Source: Exophiala sp. HKRS030 (lineage: Eukaryota; Ascomycota; Eurotiomycetes; Chaetothyriales; Herpotrichiellaceae). Taken from it: a stretch of DNA of 64,000 nt. Positions 43,901 through 53,379 of the stretch are shown one piece after another (positions within the stretch are counted from its first letter, which is position 1; every line of letters starts with the position of its first letter). Location: NCBI GenBank assembly GCA_023897205.1, contig JAHWDD010000001.1, positions 7,688,001-7,752,000 of the forward strand. The letters are read 5' to 3'. The notes beneath the pieces were generated by a model. That model was given only the letters and a program-made list of their open reading frames with translations, had not been told where the DNA came from and did not search any database. Both the position numbers and the translations under genes were made by a program.

Positions 43901-45078
43901 AGGTGATATCTGGAACCCTCAGCCGCAGGAATGGCTGAGATGGAGACAATTTTGACCCCTTGAGTAAGTGTTTCGTTCGGAGAGATAAGATGTGCGATGC
44001 TGGAGTAGATTGCAGATGCGGGATGAGTGATGGACAAACCGAGTGTTCCATCGGCTTTGATATGGAACACGCGAATGTTCGACAAGGACGAGAGTGTGTA
44101 GAGTAAATCTCGGGTATCATCAATAACAATTTGTTCGACGAATTCCTTTGCACCGCCGGAGAAGGAGCCGAAGGAGAAGGAGCCGAAGGAGAAGGTCAAG
44201 GCTCTGGCTGTGCCGGAAGTGTGACAGATTTTTGAGCATTTGCTTGAGAACCAGCCATCTTCTTGTTGATAGATCAATTCGTAGATCTCGTTTTCGGTAC
44301 GTCCACCAAAGAAAACACGACCAGTTTTGGAGGAATTGGCAATGACACTGATTTCCAAGCCTTTTACAGAAGTCGACATGCCGGTCTGAAAGAGACACAG
44401 ACCTCCTGCAGCTCCAGCATTGGGATCTGTTCCCAAGCCAAGAAGTGATATGTCTCCGGTTGTGGCCACGACAATGACGTGCTGAATATTCGGCAAGAAA
44501 ACTTTCGGGCGCGGGACGGCCAATGCTACGGCGGTGATGCCATAAGGTTGGCCTTCAAACCCCAATAATTCTGGATTGGGTTGTGTGTAATCCCATAGGT
44601 AGAGCGCATTGTCGATAGTTGTCCATGCATAATTTAAGCCCGCGAACAAGCCCATACTCGTTGACAGCTGGGCATTGTTGTACTGCTCGAAGACCTCATC
44701 TGGAATTTTGTACACACCGGCCTTTTGAAAAGGAGCCCAAGTGGTTGAGCCCTGTATATCATAGTCGCCCGAAGCGCCTTGGGACAGATAATGATCGATC
44801 TCAGGGAAGCGAGACTCGGACAATAAAGCCTCGTTGATGGTTCTAGCTGCTCGCTGGAGTGGCTCGAGAGGTTCAGGCTGTCTGTGAGGATCTGTCGACC
44901 TTGTGGATGCAGGGCCCGAAGGAGGCGCTGCCTGTTGAGATCCGCCGGTTCGTACGAGAGATGTCCCGGGAGTCTGGAAAGTTGGAGGAGGATTCTGCGG
45001 TCGCGGAGCCGGTGTTTGAGGAAATAGACCAGGTACAGGCTTGAGCGGAGTCGCAGGAGGGTTGGCGGTAGACGCCAT
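40981..45078 (-). CDS. NUP170: Nucleoporin Nup170/Nup155 (inner ring of the nuclear pore)
   Basis: A single 1365-residue open frame without introns, the normal size for Nup155/Nup157/Nup170. A Pro-rich N-terminal tail (PPATPLKPVPGLFPQTPAPR) is followed by the N-terminal beta-propeller. There VFEQYNNAQLSTSMGLFAGL, YAWTTIDNALYLWDY, FEGQPYGITAVALAVPRPKV and FGGRTENEIYELIYQ are recognisable from the family. An alpha-solenoid covers roughly residues 600-1365 (RFFKTNKSFIKGLSGPDDL, FLTNLYDWYLQQGWYDRLL, EYLSRAKANA, LPILEKYSYEHQR, VDIFLALEVPYERLFEVLEN). It is a structural scaffold of the nuclear pore inner ring contacting membrane and Nup53/Nup188-type partners. A short FGSFSFGSFS stretch in the propeller is FG-like. 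The gene is divergent from AIM41. Confidence 0.95.
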   Translation of the reverse strand: MASTANPPATPLKPVPGLFPQTPAPRPQNPPPTFQTPGTSLVRTGGSQQAAPPSGPASTRSTDPHRQPEPLEPLQRAARTINEALLSESRFPEIDHYLSQGASGDYDIQGSTTWAPFQKAGVYKIPDEVFEQYNNAQLSTSMGLFAGLNYAWTTIDNALYLWDYTQPNPELLGFEGQPYGITAVALAVPRPKVFLPNIQHVIVVATTGDISLLGLGTDPNAGAAGGLCLFQTGMSTSVKGLEISVIANSSKTGRVFFGGRTENEIYELIYQQEDGWFSSKCSKICHTSGTARALTFSFGSFSFGSFSGGAKEFVEQIVIDDTRDLLYTLSSLSNIRVFHIKADGTLGLSITHPASAIYSSIAHLISPNETLTQGVKIVSISAIPAAEGSRYHLVAITATGYRIYLSVTGSTVWNQVSGSINMQAQHVKVPPQSINSGASLGTNTGNPQQIQNFNQSIKTLTKTRIALRLAPGYFFCFVAREPNSPTDQLFISAPDAARLARPPEAGQPTRTAESSIWLSLGSRTEDIGVVVPYIAPTAQPAGFGNDLAVQFDKPIPEVAILTNTGIHIIRRRRLVDIFAALAREGGGNEGFQTELNNLVRAYGRIETLATALAVACGQGMEVAKDLNSIRVNDPEVLDLARKTFIEYGGKPSINQNSVPDRSMPLIDAVKPSPRHSAIALYLSRLLRSTWKSGIALEELTPAGYTIKPRVEIKKLRDVQEALSSLQRFFKTNKSFIKGLSGPDDLSSTSTQDDEIALKGEHRALHSLVKFTSDAIEGLSFMLVLFEEKVAEIVPLLAESSRPQFLQLTFEELFTTKKGYDLAKELVKAIVNRNIAKGSNVETVAEALRRKCGSFCSADDVIIFKAQEQLKRAGEAGGNVELARNLLNESLKLFEQVAHSLPMEYLQSAVKQYTELQFYAGAIQLVLRVAHEKDKANEALSWMSDGRPESDAREVKFLLRSQCYDLIHDVVIAVDNVSERGPSFVDGRPTLIATKRNEAYDVISRSKDEVFLTNLYDWYLQQGWYDRLLATDSPFIPTYLQRKSSEDINYADLLWKYHGQIGQFAEAAKIQLDLAKSTFKLSLEKRIEYLSRAKANASTHTPGGNRRTRQQLLQEIATLLDSGLIQDEILQRLKVDSRLVQEKRQEVLDEVGGRILTNDDLFNKYADNAGYYDICLLIYEVADYRDTSQIKQTWQQLLQSVHDRTLTAGEIQPFEALAEEIRSLGAKLRLSETTFPVHILLPILEKYSYEHQRTVAPPHWVVDIFLALEVPYERLFEVLENIFFAGEQPFIGSARKVIASEIAYVVLKWWHDSERAGGVVFGSEAGAARVSETLSALLQEGRSAGLDPETAQSCRSVVERLAHLLG

Positions 45079-45712
45079 AGTGAGTTATCGTAGATGTCGC
45101 GTCGACCGCAGGTTAAAGCGAACGTCACGAAAAATACATGAACGGACGCTTGTGACAATGTCTGGAGAGGAACAAAGAATTTTAGACGGCCGGATTGGAC
45201 GAGAGAGGAGATCGCGAGTGGTGGACGAAGATCAACTCGCGGTATTCTGTGAGAACATCAATTGTGGAAGTTGGGGAACAGCGTCAATATCAACGACAAT
45301 GTCAATCAATTGTAGCCACAAATTCACAAGCCAGCCTTTCGGGGCAGAAAGTGAAATGTAGATGCAGATGCGGACGCAGTCCCGCAAAACGCGCTACTTT
45401 CCTTAACCACAGCGCGAGTCCATATTAGGCTTAGTGGATTTCGAATAGCTGTGACCTTCCCTCGCTCCATCCCAGTTAGCTCCAGGAACTCAGCACATTA
45501 ACAGCCACTAACGTCCACTAACAACTTTTCAATGCCGGTTAGTGTTAATGTTATATCCATACCAAATCTGGGGTTACCTACCCGGAACAAAAATAATTCC
45601 CATTACCGGCTAAACACTGCAAATACCTCAATATACAGTCATCTGAAAGTCAACTGCCTTGTAGGCTCTACACTCCGACCTCCCTTCCCCCTTTTAACTC
45701 AGCCCTTTCATA
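45079..45712. promoter_or_regulatory. Bidirectional promoter NUP170/AIM41
   Basis: 634 bp between two divergent start codons. CACTAAC/GTTAGTG-type repeats cluster at 45485-45550. No coding frame of interest. Confidence 0.55.
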
Positions 45713-46421
45713 ATGGCAACCTTAAGAGCGACCACGCTCCTGTCGACGTCTCAAAAATACATCTGCGCCCGATGTGTCGCCCGCACGACCGGCACGAGAA
45801 GTTTACTACGATGGTCCTCAACCAACAGCGACCCTCCAGCGCTGCTCTCCAAGCTCAAAACTGACCTGAAGACTGCCATGCGAGCCAAAGACACGGCCAG
45901 GTAAGAGCAGAGGAACTAGAATTCTCCAACTGCCTCCGTTTGTAGAGAGATCACGTTGTACTTACACCACTGTGCCCCAACGTTCCAGGCTCTCCGTGCT
46001 CCGCGGCACCATCTCCGAAATCAACCAAGCCGCCTCGTCTTCGTCACCGATCACGACCGACATGCAGATCTTGTCCTTGCTCAAGAAGCGGCGGAATGCG
46101 ACGCAGGCGGCTGTAGATGAGGCAAAGGCGGCCAAGCGAGACGATCTGGCGGCGAAGAATGAGACGGAGTTGGTGGTCATCGATGAATATACTTCGAGTA
46201 TCAAGATGATGGATGTGGCGGAGATGCGAGCGGTCGTCAGGGCCGAGGTTGAAGCCTTGAGAAAGACCGAGGAGAATCAGACGGATAAGTTAAAGCCAGG
46301 AGTGGTTATCAAGTCATTGTTGAAGGAGGATGGAGGGGCGCTCAGTGGGCAGAATCTAGACAAAAAGATTCTGGCGGAGTTGGTGAGGGAGGAAATCATG
46401 AGCAATCACAATCCGTCATGA
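45713..46421 (+). CDS. AIM41: AIM41/YqeY-like mitochondrial protein
   Basis: Two exons (45713..45900, 45989..46421) give 206 residues. The N-terminus is a mitochondrial transit peptide containing YICARCVARTTGTRSLLRW. The mature part is the YqeY/AIM41 domain: LLSKLKTDLKTAMRAKDTAR, LSVLRGTISEINQA, ILSLLKKRRNATQAAVDEAK, AKRDDLAAKNETELVVIDEY, and the C-terminal helical half ending LVREEIMSN. YqeY proteins resemble the tail domain of GatB amidotransferase subunits. Yeast AIM41 is a mitochondrial protein of poorly known role. Frame clean. Confidence 0.93.
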
Positions 46422-46589
46422 TTGGCGGATACATCTTGAAAGAGATGGGAATTTGTCTTGATATTGTACTATATGTATCATATATGTCTCGATACGGCTC
46501 TACTTGACATTGAGACATAGCGAGGTTTGATTCAAAATATTTCTCACTCCTCTCCAACGCCATTTCGCTCAATTTTCAATGCATGGGAC

Positions 46590-48848
46590 TCACTGCTCGA
46601 TCCGCGCGGAACCTAGACGTGACACCAAGCTCGCTCCCCTCCGACGTTTTCCCTGCCGGCAAAAAGATGACCCATCTCTTCCTTCTCGATCAACCAGCTT
46701 CGGTAAGCCTACAAACTTGTTGATCCAATTGATTACCACCAGGTGCCATACCAGACTATTTTCTGGCTTTAGTACCCAGTGATTTTCATCCGGAAAGCTG
46801 AGGAAACGACTCTCAACGCCCCTCATCTGCAGCACGTTGAACGCACTAAGGCCTTCGCTAATGGTCAGGCGATAGTCTAGTTCGTTGTGAATGACAAGTT
46901 GAGGTGTGGCCCAATTCTTCGTGAACCGGCTCGGATCCCACTTATCGTAGAGGTCCTGTCGGTCCCAAAGGTGCCCACCGAGGTCGTGGATTGGGAAATA
47001 CTGTTCTTCCGATGCCAATTGACCGGTCATGCTGAACACGCCGTCGTGGCACACGAGTGCTTTGAATTTGCGTCCAAGGTCATGTCCTTGAATCCAGTTC
47101 ATCATGTAGCCACCATAGCTGGCTCCCAATGCAACCGACTTGGTAGTATCGACGTAGCTGAGTTCAGCCTCGATGTGCTCAAATCCTTTCACTAGATCTT
47201 CGTATGGGAGACCACCCCATTCGTTTCGTATCGCATCGGTAAACGCTTGACCATATCCAGTTGAGCCTGTAGGGTTAGGGCAGACCACGATATAACCTTG
47301 TTCAGCGAACACGGCTGGATTCCAGCGTGTAGACCATTGATCATTCCATGCCCCTTGAGGCCCACCATGGATGAGATATGCCAGGGGATATTTTTGATCA
47401 GGCTTGAAGAATGATGGCCGCATGACCCAAGCATGTACAGGGTGATCGTTGGCTCCCTTCCACCACAGTGATGACACTTGCTCTGGAGATAATCCAAACA
47501 ATGATCCTCCTCGTGAGAGTGACGAGATCACGACTGGTTCCGACTCTCCAGACGGATCAACGATCGTATAGGTGCTGTTGTCAACAAGGCTGTTACTCGA
47601 CACGAAGATCAGGTTAGAATTGTTTGCGAGAGGTGCAAAGTCAATTATGTAACCGCCGTGTGTCAGCTTTCGAGGTTGAAACGTGGGACCCGGTGTGGCA
47701 ACATCAAAGTCAAGTGCAAACAACGATCCAACTCCCAATTCTTCTGCTTCGAGAAGAAGTGATTTTCCATCAACAGACCACTTCACAGTACTGGGAGATC
47801 TATCCCAACCACTTTCGCCTTCTCGTGTGTGCAGCAGCTCGCGCGCTTGGAGGTCACCGCTTTTGAGGCCGTGTACAAGAACAATTCGGTTCTTGTCACT
47901 CTCATAACCATCCGTTGCCATTTTTAAGAAGGCCAATGATTCCCCACTAGGCGAGAAGACAGGTGACGAAGCGGCACCATTCAAGCCCGGGATATGTATT
48001 TTGTGGAACGCAGATGGTGAGCCATCCAACACATGCTTCCTTGCGATAAAGTAGGTGTCACATTTGGTGTGCGTGGCAGGATCAATGGTTGGATCTTTGG
48101 ACACAATTACTAGTCCGGTAGATCCGATGTCAAAGTGATCCGTTCCGCCGAATGGTGGGATTGGGCATTCCAAGGAGGTCCCAACTAGAGCATTCGTGAA
48201 ACCAAGTAAATTATATCGTCCTTGTCGCGATGTGACAACAGGCTGAGACTTTTGAAGGAGACCGGTGAAAATAGAATTTCGTTGCTCCGTAATGTAAGAG
48301 TCCCAATGGCGTACAAAGAGCGAATCGTAGACTCGAGCAGATGAAGGAGACTTGCGTACGTCTTTGGGATTGTGCAGACTACCGTCGGGGTTGGCCAAAC
48401 CAGCAATGGCAATTGCGATCTTTCCGGGCTCCAATGTGTACAGCTTTAGGCCAGAGACAGGACCCGAAACAGTGCCAGCAGTATAGACTTTGCCAGGAAG
48501 ATCAGCATCAGTTATGACGAAGCTCGTGTTACCATTGTCACATTCTCTCAACCAAACGATCTCGTGGCCATATCCAGTCCATTTTGGCTCACTGACCTTG
48601 GGGTCCTTGCCAATGACCACGATCTCGCCATGGACAAGGTCCAGGACGTGGATTTCGGTCGTCCTGGAATGTGTCTCAAACGAATAGGTCGACTGGGTGT
48701 AGAGCGCTAGCTTTCCATCAGGACTCGGAACAGCCGCTGAGCGTCTTGGAGCGCTCAAGAGAACCCTAAATCAAGCTTGAGCCTCGTCTGAGGTTAGAAT
48801 GAGGTGAATTTGAGCTTACTCAGGAGTGTACTTTCGTCTTACAGTCAT
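46590..48848 (-). CDS. DPP5: S9C prolyl oligopeptidase, dipeptidyl-peptidase 5 type
   Basis: A short exon (48848..48820, MTVRRKYTPE) and a long one (48765..46590) give 734 residues. The N-terminal half is a beta-propeller (AVPSPDGKLALYTQSTYSFE, SSPVFSPSGESLAFLKMATD, VKWSVDGKSLLLEAEELG). The C-terminal half is the S9 hydrolase domain: YLIHGGPQGAWNDQWSTRWN, CPNPTGSTGYGQAF, the nucleophile in ALGASYGGYMMNW, Asp in IHNELDYRLT and His in FPDENHWVLK, all as in DPP5. It removes X-Ala/X-Ser-type dipeptides from N-termini. Unlike the secreted antigenic DppV enzymes, no signal peptide is present, so this is the intracellular form. A basic tail after NKFVGLPKL (RQGKRRRGASL) extends beyond the family end. 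Confidence 0.95.
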
Positions 48849-49782
48849 CACAACGATCCCAAGACTTGCGACTTGTCTGACGCTCTGAAGAATTCTGGTA
48901 GTCAGTCGTTAGATGAGACGACCCTAAGCTGGCCGTCGAACAAAGGTATAGAAATCCACGAGAGCAAGGGGTGACGTTTGACGACGACGACGATGATAAT
49001 GATGGATTTTGCCTCTCCGGGTTTCCCTTCCAACCTCACCGTATGAAGTGAGGCACAGGCGCCATTTTTCCTCAACAGAAACGCGGGGCGAGCTAGTCCA
49101 GATTCTGACATTCTTTCTGAATGAATTCTGGCGGCAAAACACCCCACGTGCTGGGTGTAGGTCATATTGAATCACCATTATTTTTGTTGCGCGATTTTGA
49201 TCGTATTGATGGACATCTAGATGATGATGCACTGGACAAAAGCAAATTGATAGAAACAAGGCTTGCACCACGAATATGATACGGAACAATTTGCCCAGCA
49301 GCACTAGACGGTGGAAAACTACCGACGACGGGTGGAATAGGGATCTGTTTCTACGGGACAATTGGCCGTGAATGGCCAAATTGCAACCCGGCAGAATTTG
49401 GGGAAAGTGCCGCCGATGCTGGGCGTAAGATCTCGGGAAGAGATGGAACAATGTTCTTCCACCAGTGTTAACCACAAGTCACAACTTACACCACGACGAC
49501 ATCTGAAATGAAAAATCCTCCCAATCATATATTCATTATACTGATACATAATATTTACTGTACATCAACGTACGGAGCACGTACGTCTCAACATAACACG
49601 CATTCGGAGGGATTTCATGGCGCTGGCATCAATCGTCAAGCTGTTGTAAAACAAATCAAGTCCGTGGCCCATTTATTTGACTCTTTGCACCACAACAACC
49701 AAAATCAGTACTCCTGTAGAATGTATGGCCTTCCATGCTTTTCCGTGTCTGAAATCAAATGTCCTCACCATGACCAAGTCGA
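48849..49782. other. Intergenic
   Basis: 934 bp between two minus-strand genes: 3' region of the deacetylase and promoter of the peptidase. A 183-codon minus frame (48924-49475) is His/Arg-rich and has no family resemblance; treated as chance. A GTACGGAGCACGTACG motif lies at about 49570. Confidence 0.5.
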
Positions 49783-51156
49783 TCAAGCAACTTTGACACC
49801 AAACTTCCAAACTTGCTTAACTGCCAGCTCACCGTCCAATGCTTCCTCCAATACCACAAGATCGGCATCCATTCCTATGTCGAGTCTTCCTTTCTTCTCT
49901 TCGATGTCTTTACCCAACATCCTGGCAGGAGTGCTCGTGACACATTCCAATGCTTTTGCCGACCCACAACCTGTGTACTTCTTGAAGTTGTTGACACAAT
50001 CGATAAGATCCACCACGCTACCGGCGATTCGTCCGTTACTCTCCAGCTTTAGTAGTTTCCCTTCTTTGATGAATCGATCTTCTCCTCTCCATTCGTAAAT
50101 ACCATCAGGACACCCAGCAAACTTTTGGGCATCGGTGACTATGATGGCACCATCCGGATGCGCAGAGTAGGCGATCTTCAATGTTTGTGCAGAGAGATGA
50201 ATACCATCTGCAATGAGGCCGAAGAAAGGTTGTTTGTATTTTGCTTCATCATCCAGGTCCGAAACCGTTGTGCTGATGCTCAAACTGGAGCGCGGCGACG
50301 TGCGTCTGGAAGATCTCGGTGATCCATGAGGGGATGATGATGCACTGTTAGGCCGACTCTGCCTCGGCGTTGTAACGGGTGACGAAGGTACTGACTGGCC
50401 CAACAAGCCGAAGATTCCGGGGTCACGATGACCGAAGGGCCTCATCGCGTTGAAGAGATGTGTGACCATTGTAGCACCAGCCCCCACGGCCGCTTGTGCT
50501 TGCTCAAACGTGGCATCCGAGTGTCCCACGGAAAAGACGATTTTGCGGGCGACAAACTCGGGGATCAAACTGAGCATTTCACCCCGCTCAGGGGCGGCTG
50601 TGATGTATCGAACTTTGTTGAGGTTTGAGGATCCATAGCAGTCTTCAATGTCTTGCCATGAGTGGGCAGCGCGGAGGACTTCGTGATTGTGAATACCATT
50701 TCTCAAAGGCGAAAGGAATGGTCCCTCGATATGTGCTCCCAGGCTTTCAGTACCTTTTGACGGATCTCTATCCGTTCCGGAAGGACCAAGGTGTGGCAGC
50801 ACGGCACGGTAAGCCTCCGGTCTTGTGCTAATGACTGTGGGAACGTATGAGGTGAGACCGGTTTTGATCATCTGTTCGTTGGTGCGTGCCAGCTTAGATT
50901 CGAATTCGGGATCCGGCGTTGAGAAATCAAAGTTGTGAGAGCCGTTGATCTGAACATCAATGAAGCCAGGGGACAGAATTTTGCCACACAGGTCTATCGT
51001 CTCATCTGCCGTCTTGTGTGACGAGTAAAATGCCGACTGGGGGCTGATGATTCGTCCAGTCTCGGAAGATATCCAGAGGTCTCCCGGAACCAAATGGCCA
51101 TTTCGGAGTAATTGGCCGTTGGTAAAACGGACTATGCGAGGCTGCGACAAGGCCAT
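49783..51156 (-). CDS. nagA: N-acetylglucosamine-6-phosphate deacetylase
   Basis: Intron-free 457-residue frame with the amidohydrolase fold: GKILSPGFIDVQINGSHNFD (fungal version of the first metal-site strand), GAHIEGPFLSPLRNGIHNHE (HxEGP metal Glu), VFSVGHSDATFEQAQAA (His), ATMVTHLFNAMRPFGHRDPG (His), FGLIADGIHLS (substrate His), IIVTDAQKFAG (catalytic Asp) and a C-terminal domain with GRLDIGMDADLVVL. It converts GlcNAc-6-P to GlcN-6-P plus acetate in the cytosol, part of chitin-derived amino-sugar use. A Ser/Arg/Pro-rich insertion of about 45 residues (QSRPNSASSSPHGSPRSSRR region) sits between the THLFNAM and GLIADG blocks; the catalytic positions flank it and are kept. No other GlcNAc genes are nearby. 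Confidence 0.95.
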   Translation of the reverse strand: MALSQPRIVRFTNGQLLRNGHLVPGDLWISSETGRIISPQSAFYSSHKTADETIDLCGKILSPGFIDVQINGSHNFDFSTPDPEFESKLARTNEQMIKTGLTSYVPTVISTRPEAYRAVLPHLGPSGTDRDPSKGTESLGAHIEGPFLSPLRNGIHNHEVLRAAHSWQDIEDCYGSSNLNKVRYITAAPERGEMLSLIPEFVARKIVFSVGHSDATFEQAQAAVGAGATMVTHLFNAMRPFGHRDPGIFGLLGQSVPSSPVTTPRQSRPNSASSSPHGSPRSSRRTSPRSSLSISTTVSDLDDEAKYKQPFFGLIADGIHLSAQTLKIAYSAHPDGAIIVTDAQKFAGCPDGIYEWRGEDRFIKEGKLLKLESNGRIAGSVVDLIDCVNNFKKYTGCGSAKALECVTSTPARMLGKDIEEKKGRLDIGMDADLVVLEEALDGELAVKQVWKFGVKVA

Positions 51157-53379
51157 GTTGATATCAGGTGTGCTTGGAGGGTAGACCAGAAGCAGACGAG
51201 GGCTCGAATTGTAAAGGAAGGGACGATTGCTTGCAGGTTGTCGCTACAAGAATAGAGTCGACAGTCAAAAGTGCAGAAATGGACATGAATAATATGGGAT
51301 GCTCGACGGTTAGTCACCAAGGTCACGTCATATCATCGAGGCGATGAGGCATGGAAAGAGTTTTACTGGTCATCACTGGACACAGTAGCGGCAGTAGCGG
51401 GAATGAGGACGAAGATTTCGGCGAGTTCGTCGGACCAGAATGACCAGTAGTCGGATGCTTCAGTAGCAGGATAGTGATGGGAGGAGGTAGGCTGGCAATG
51501 GCTTGATCCTGTCACGTTGCAGTTTGGAGGCACGTTCAGCGCAAGAAGAATGACTAGCTAGCTAGTTGATACCTTGAGAGTTTGTGCGGACATGATGCAC
51601 GGTAGCTTGACGAGAGTCAGGACAATGGTAGTATGGTTTTACTCACATTGCCTGTATTGGCGGAAAGGAAGCGTACCAAGGTAGAGAGGCAAACGCATCA
51701 AATCAAGACGAGGCTCGTCTGGCAAACTACAATCAACAACCCACAGGTACAATTGGAGAGAGATGGATGCAACGATGGTGGAAGAACAAGTATGGTGAGA
51801 TCAAAGATGAAGTGTCATGGGATGGGACGTTGTAAAAGTAGGGTAGCAATGGTGGGTGTGGACTGAGTGTAACCTCATAGCGGAGAGACAGATAATTGTT
51901 GTAACGCTGCTATCATGTGGGTAGCCATTGTACGGGAGTAGTCTAACTAAGGTAAGGTACCTAATAGTTAGTGTCTAGCTAACTCATTTATTGATATCGG
52001 TGCATTGTGTCACGTGACAAAATGTATCACTACGGAGTACGAGGATAGGTGCGAGGGAAGGAAGGCACGCCTTTGCGGGTGGCACTTGCCTGGAAGAATT
52101 CCCGAATTGTTTGATTGAACCCTGGAACTCTGTAGCAAGGGAAGGTGCGTTGATGCCTGTACCTTGTCAAGACGGCCGCTGACGGCTTAGGCTCTTTCCC
52201 CGGAGTCACAAAGGGCCCCTCGGCCTAACTTCCACGGCCCAAGAAACCCCCAGTGCCCCCTTGCCCTTACTCGACAGTGCTCGACAGTGCTCGACCTCTC
52301 AACTTCCAACCTCTACTGTACTCCGTACTCCGTAGGCCTCACTGCCTCAGACCCTCTCCACCAAGCCAGGCGTTGGCCACTGGGGCCTCTTCTCGAATCT
52401 CTCTTTTCTCTTCGTCAAGATACGAACTGGACCCAGTCATATCAGTTCACACCACTTGATCGAATCACCATGACGCCTTCGATATGCGACCCCTGTGCAC
52501 CCTCACATCCCGAGACCAACCTCTATCGCTGCTGCTCTAACTTTACTGCCCTTGAATTGTGCAAATCATGCCTGTGCAGCGTCGTGTAACGCTCTGTTTC
52601 TGTGGGCTGGGCACTCTACCGCCCCTGTACCTTCAATCCCCCTCTTTGATATCCAATGCTGCTGTTGCTATACTTCTATGCTACGATGTCACTGCTCTAT
52701 CTTTCACTATCTCTCACTTTGTTCCTCTTGTCTGCTGATACTCGTGCCAGTGGCAGTCACGATAGTAACGGTGCCTTAGCGCAACTTGAACCACGCGACT
52801 CAAGGTTTCACACGATTGTCATTGAACAGTCAGTGCACTTTGCATTTGTATGACTGTGAGTACATGTATATCTCCTTTCCCCCATTCAAACCTACCAGAC
52901 CAGAGACCTGACTCCAGACTCCAGACTCCAGACAAACTCTTTTGTCAAGTTTGCTCCCAGGACTAAAAGGCACGCGACGAAGCTCAGATCACCTCTAGCC
53001 TCTGTGCCTCTTCATCTCCCTTAGTTAGGCTCCACTTCAAGCCAAACCTTACTTGGTTACCAGCTCCGTACCCTGCCAGACCTGCCTATCAAGCCTATTA
53101 GCCCCCAAACACCCAAGGGCCACGCCGCCCACAACCCAAGTGTTCCTCCTACCGTCAAACTACCTACTCCGTAGGTACGGACTACCACGCGCAAGAGAGC
53201 TACTTCTCCACCAACCAACTTTAAAGCCTGGAGCCGCACCCTGCACCCCAGAGTCCTTCCATCGTCTAACTAACTGACGAACTCCAACCACTAGGGCGCA
53301 GTCTGCGACCTTTGTTCAATTCCCATCCTACCTGTCTCTCTTCTCATTTTCGCCAACGCTGCCAATCAGCCACTCAGCA
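51157..53379. other. Long intergenic region, promoter/leader of the transporter
   Basis: 2.2 kb without a supportable large gene. It holds TACTCCGTAC motifs at about 52031, 52318-52336 and 53165. Short tandem repeats are CGACAGTGCT at 52270-52293 and ACTCCAG x3 at 52911-52933. A 39-codon Cys-rich frame sits at 52470. The pyrimidine-rich stretch 52600-53370 resembles a long fungal 5' leader. Confidence 0.5.
52470..52589 (+). CDS. Possible small Cys-rich or upstream ORF
   Basis: ATG 52470 starts a 39-codon frame with seven Cys (ICDPC, YRCCSN, LCKSCLCSVV). It lies about 790 bp before the Unc93-like gene in a region that looks like leader sequence. It might be an upstream ORF or chance; nothing else supports it. 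Confidence 0.2.
   Translation: MTPSICDPCAPSHPETNLYRCCSNFTALELCKSCLCSVV

Noticed and set aside
48924..49475. 183-codon minus-strand frame upstream of DPP5
   Set aside because: His/Arg-rich random composition, no motif, lies in a promoter interval.
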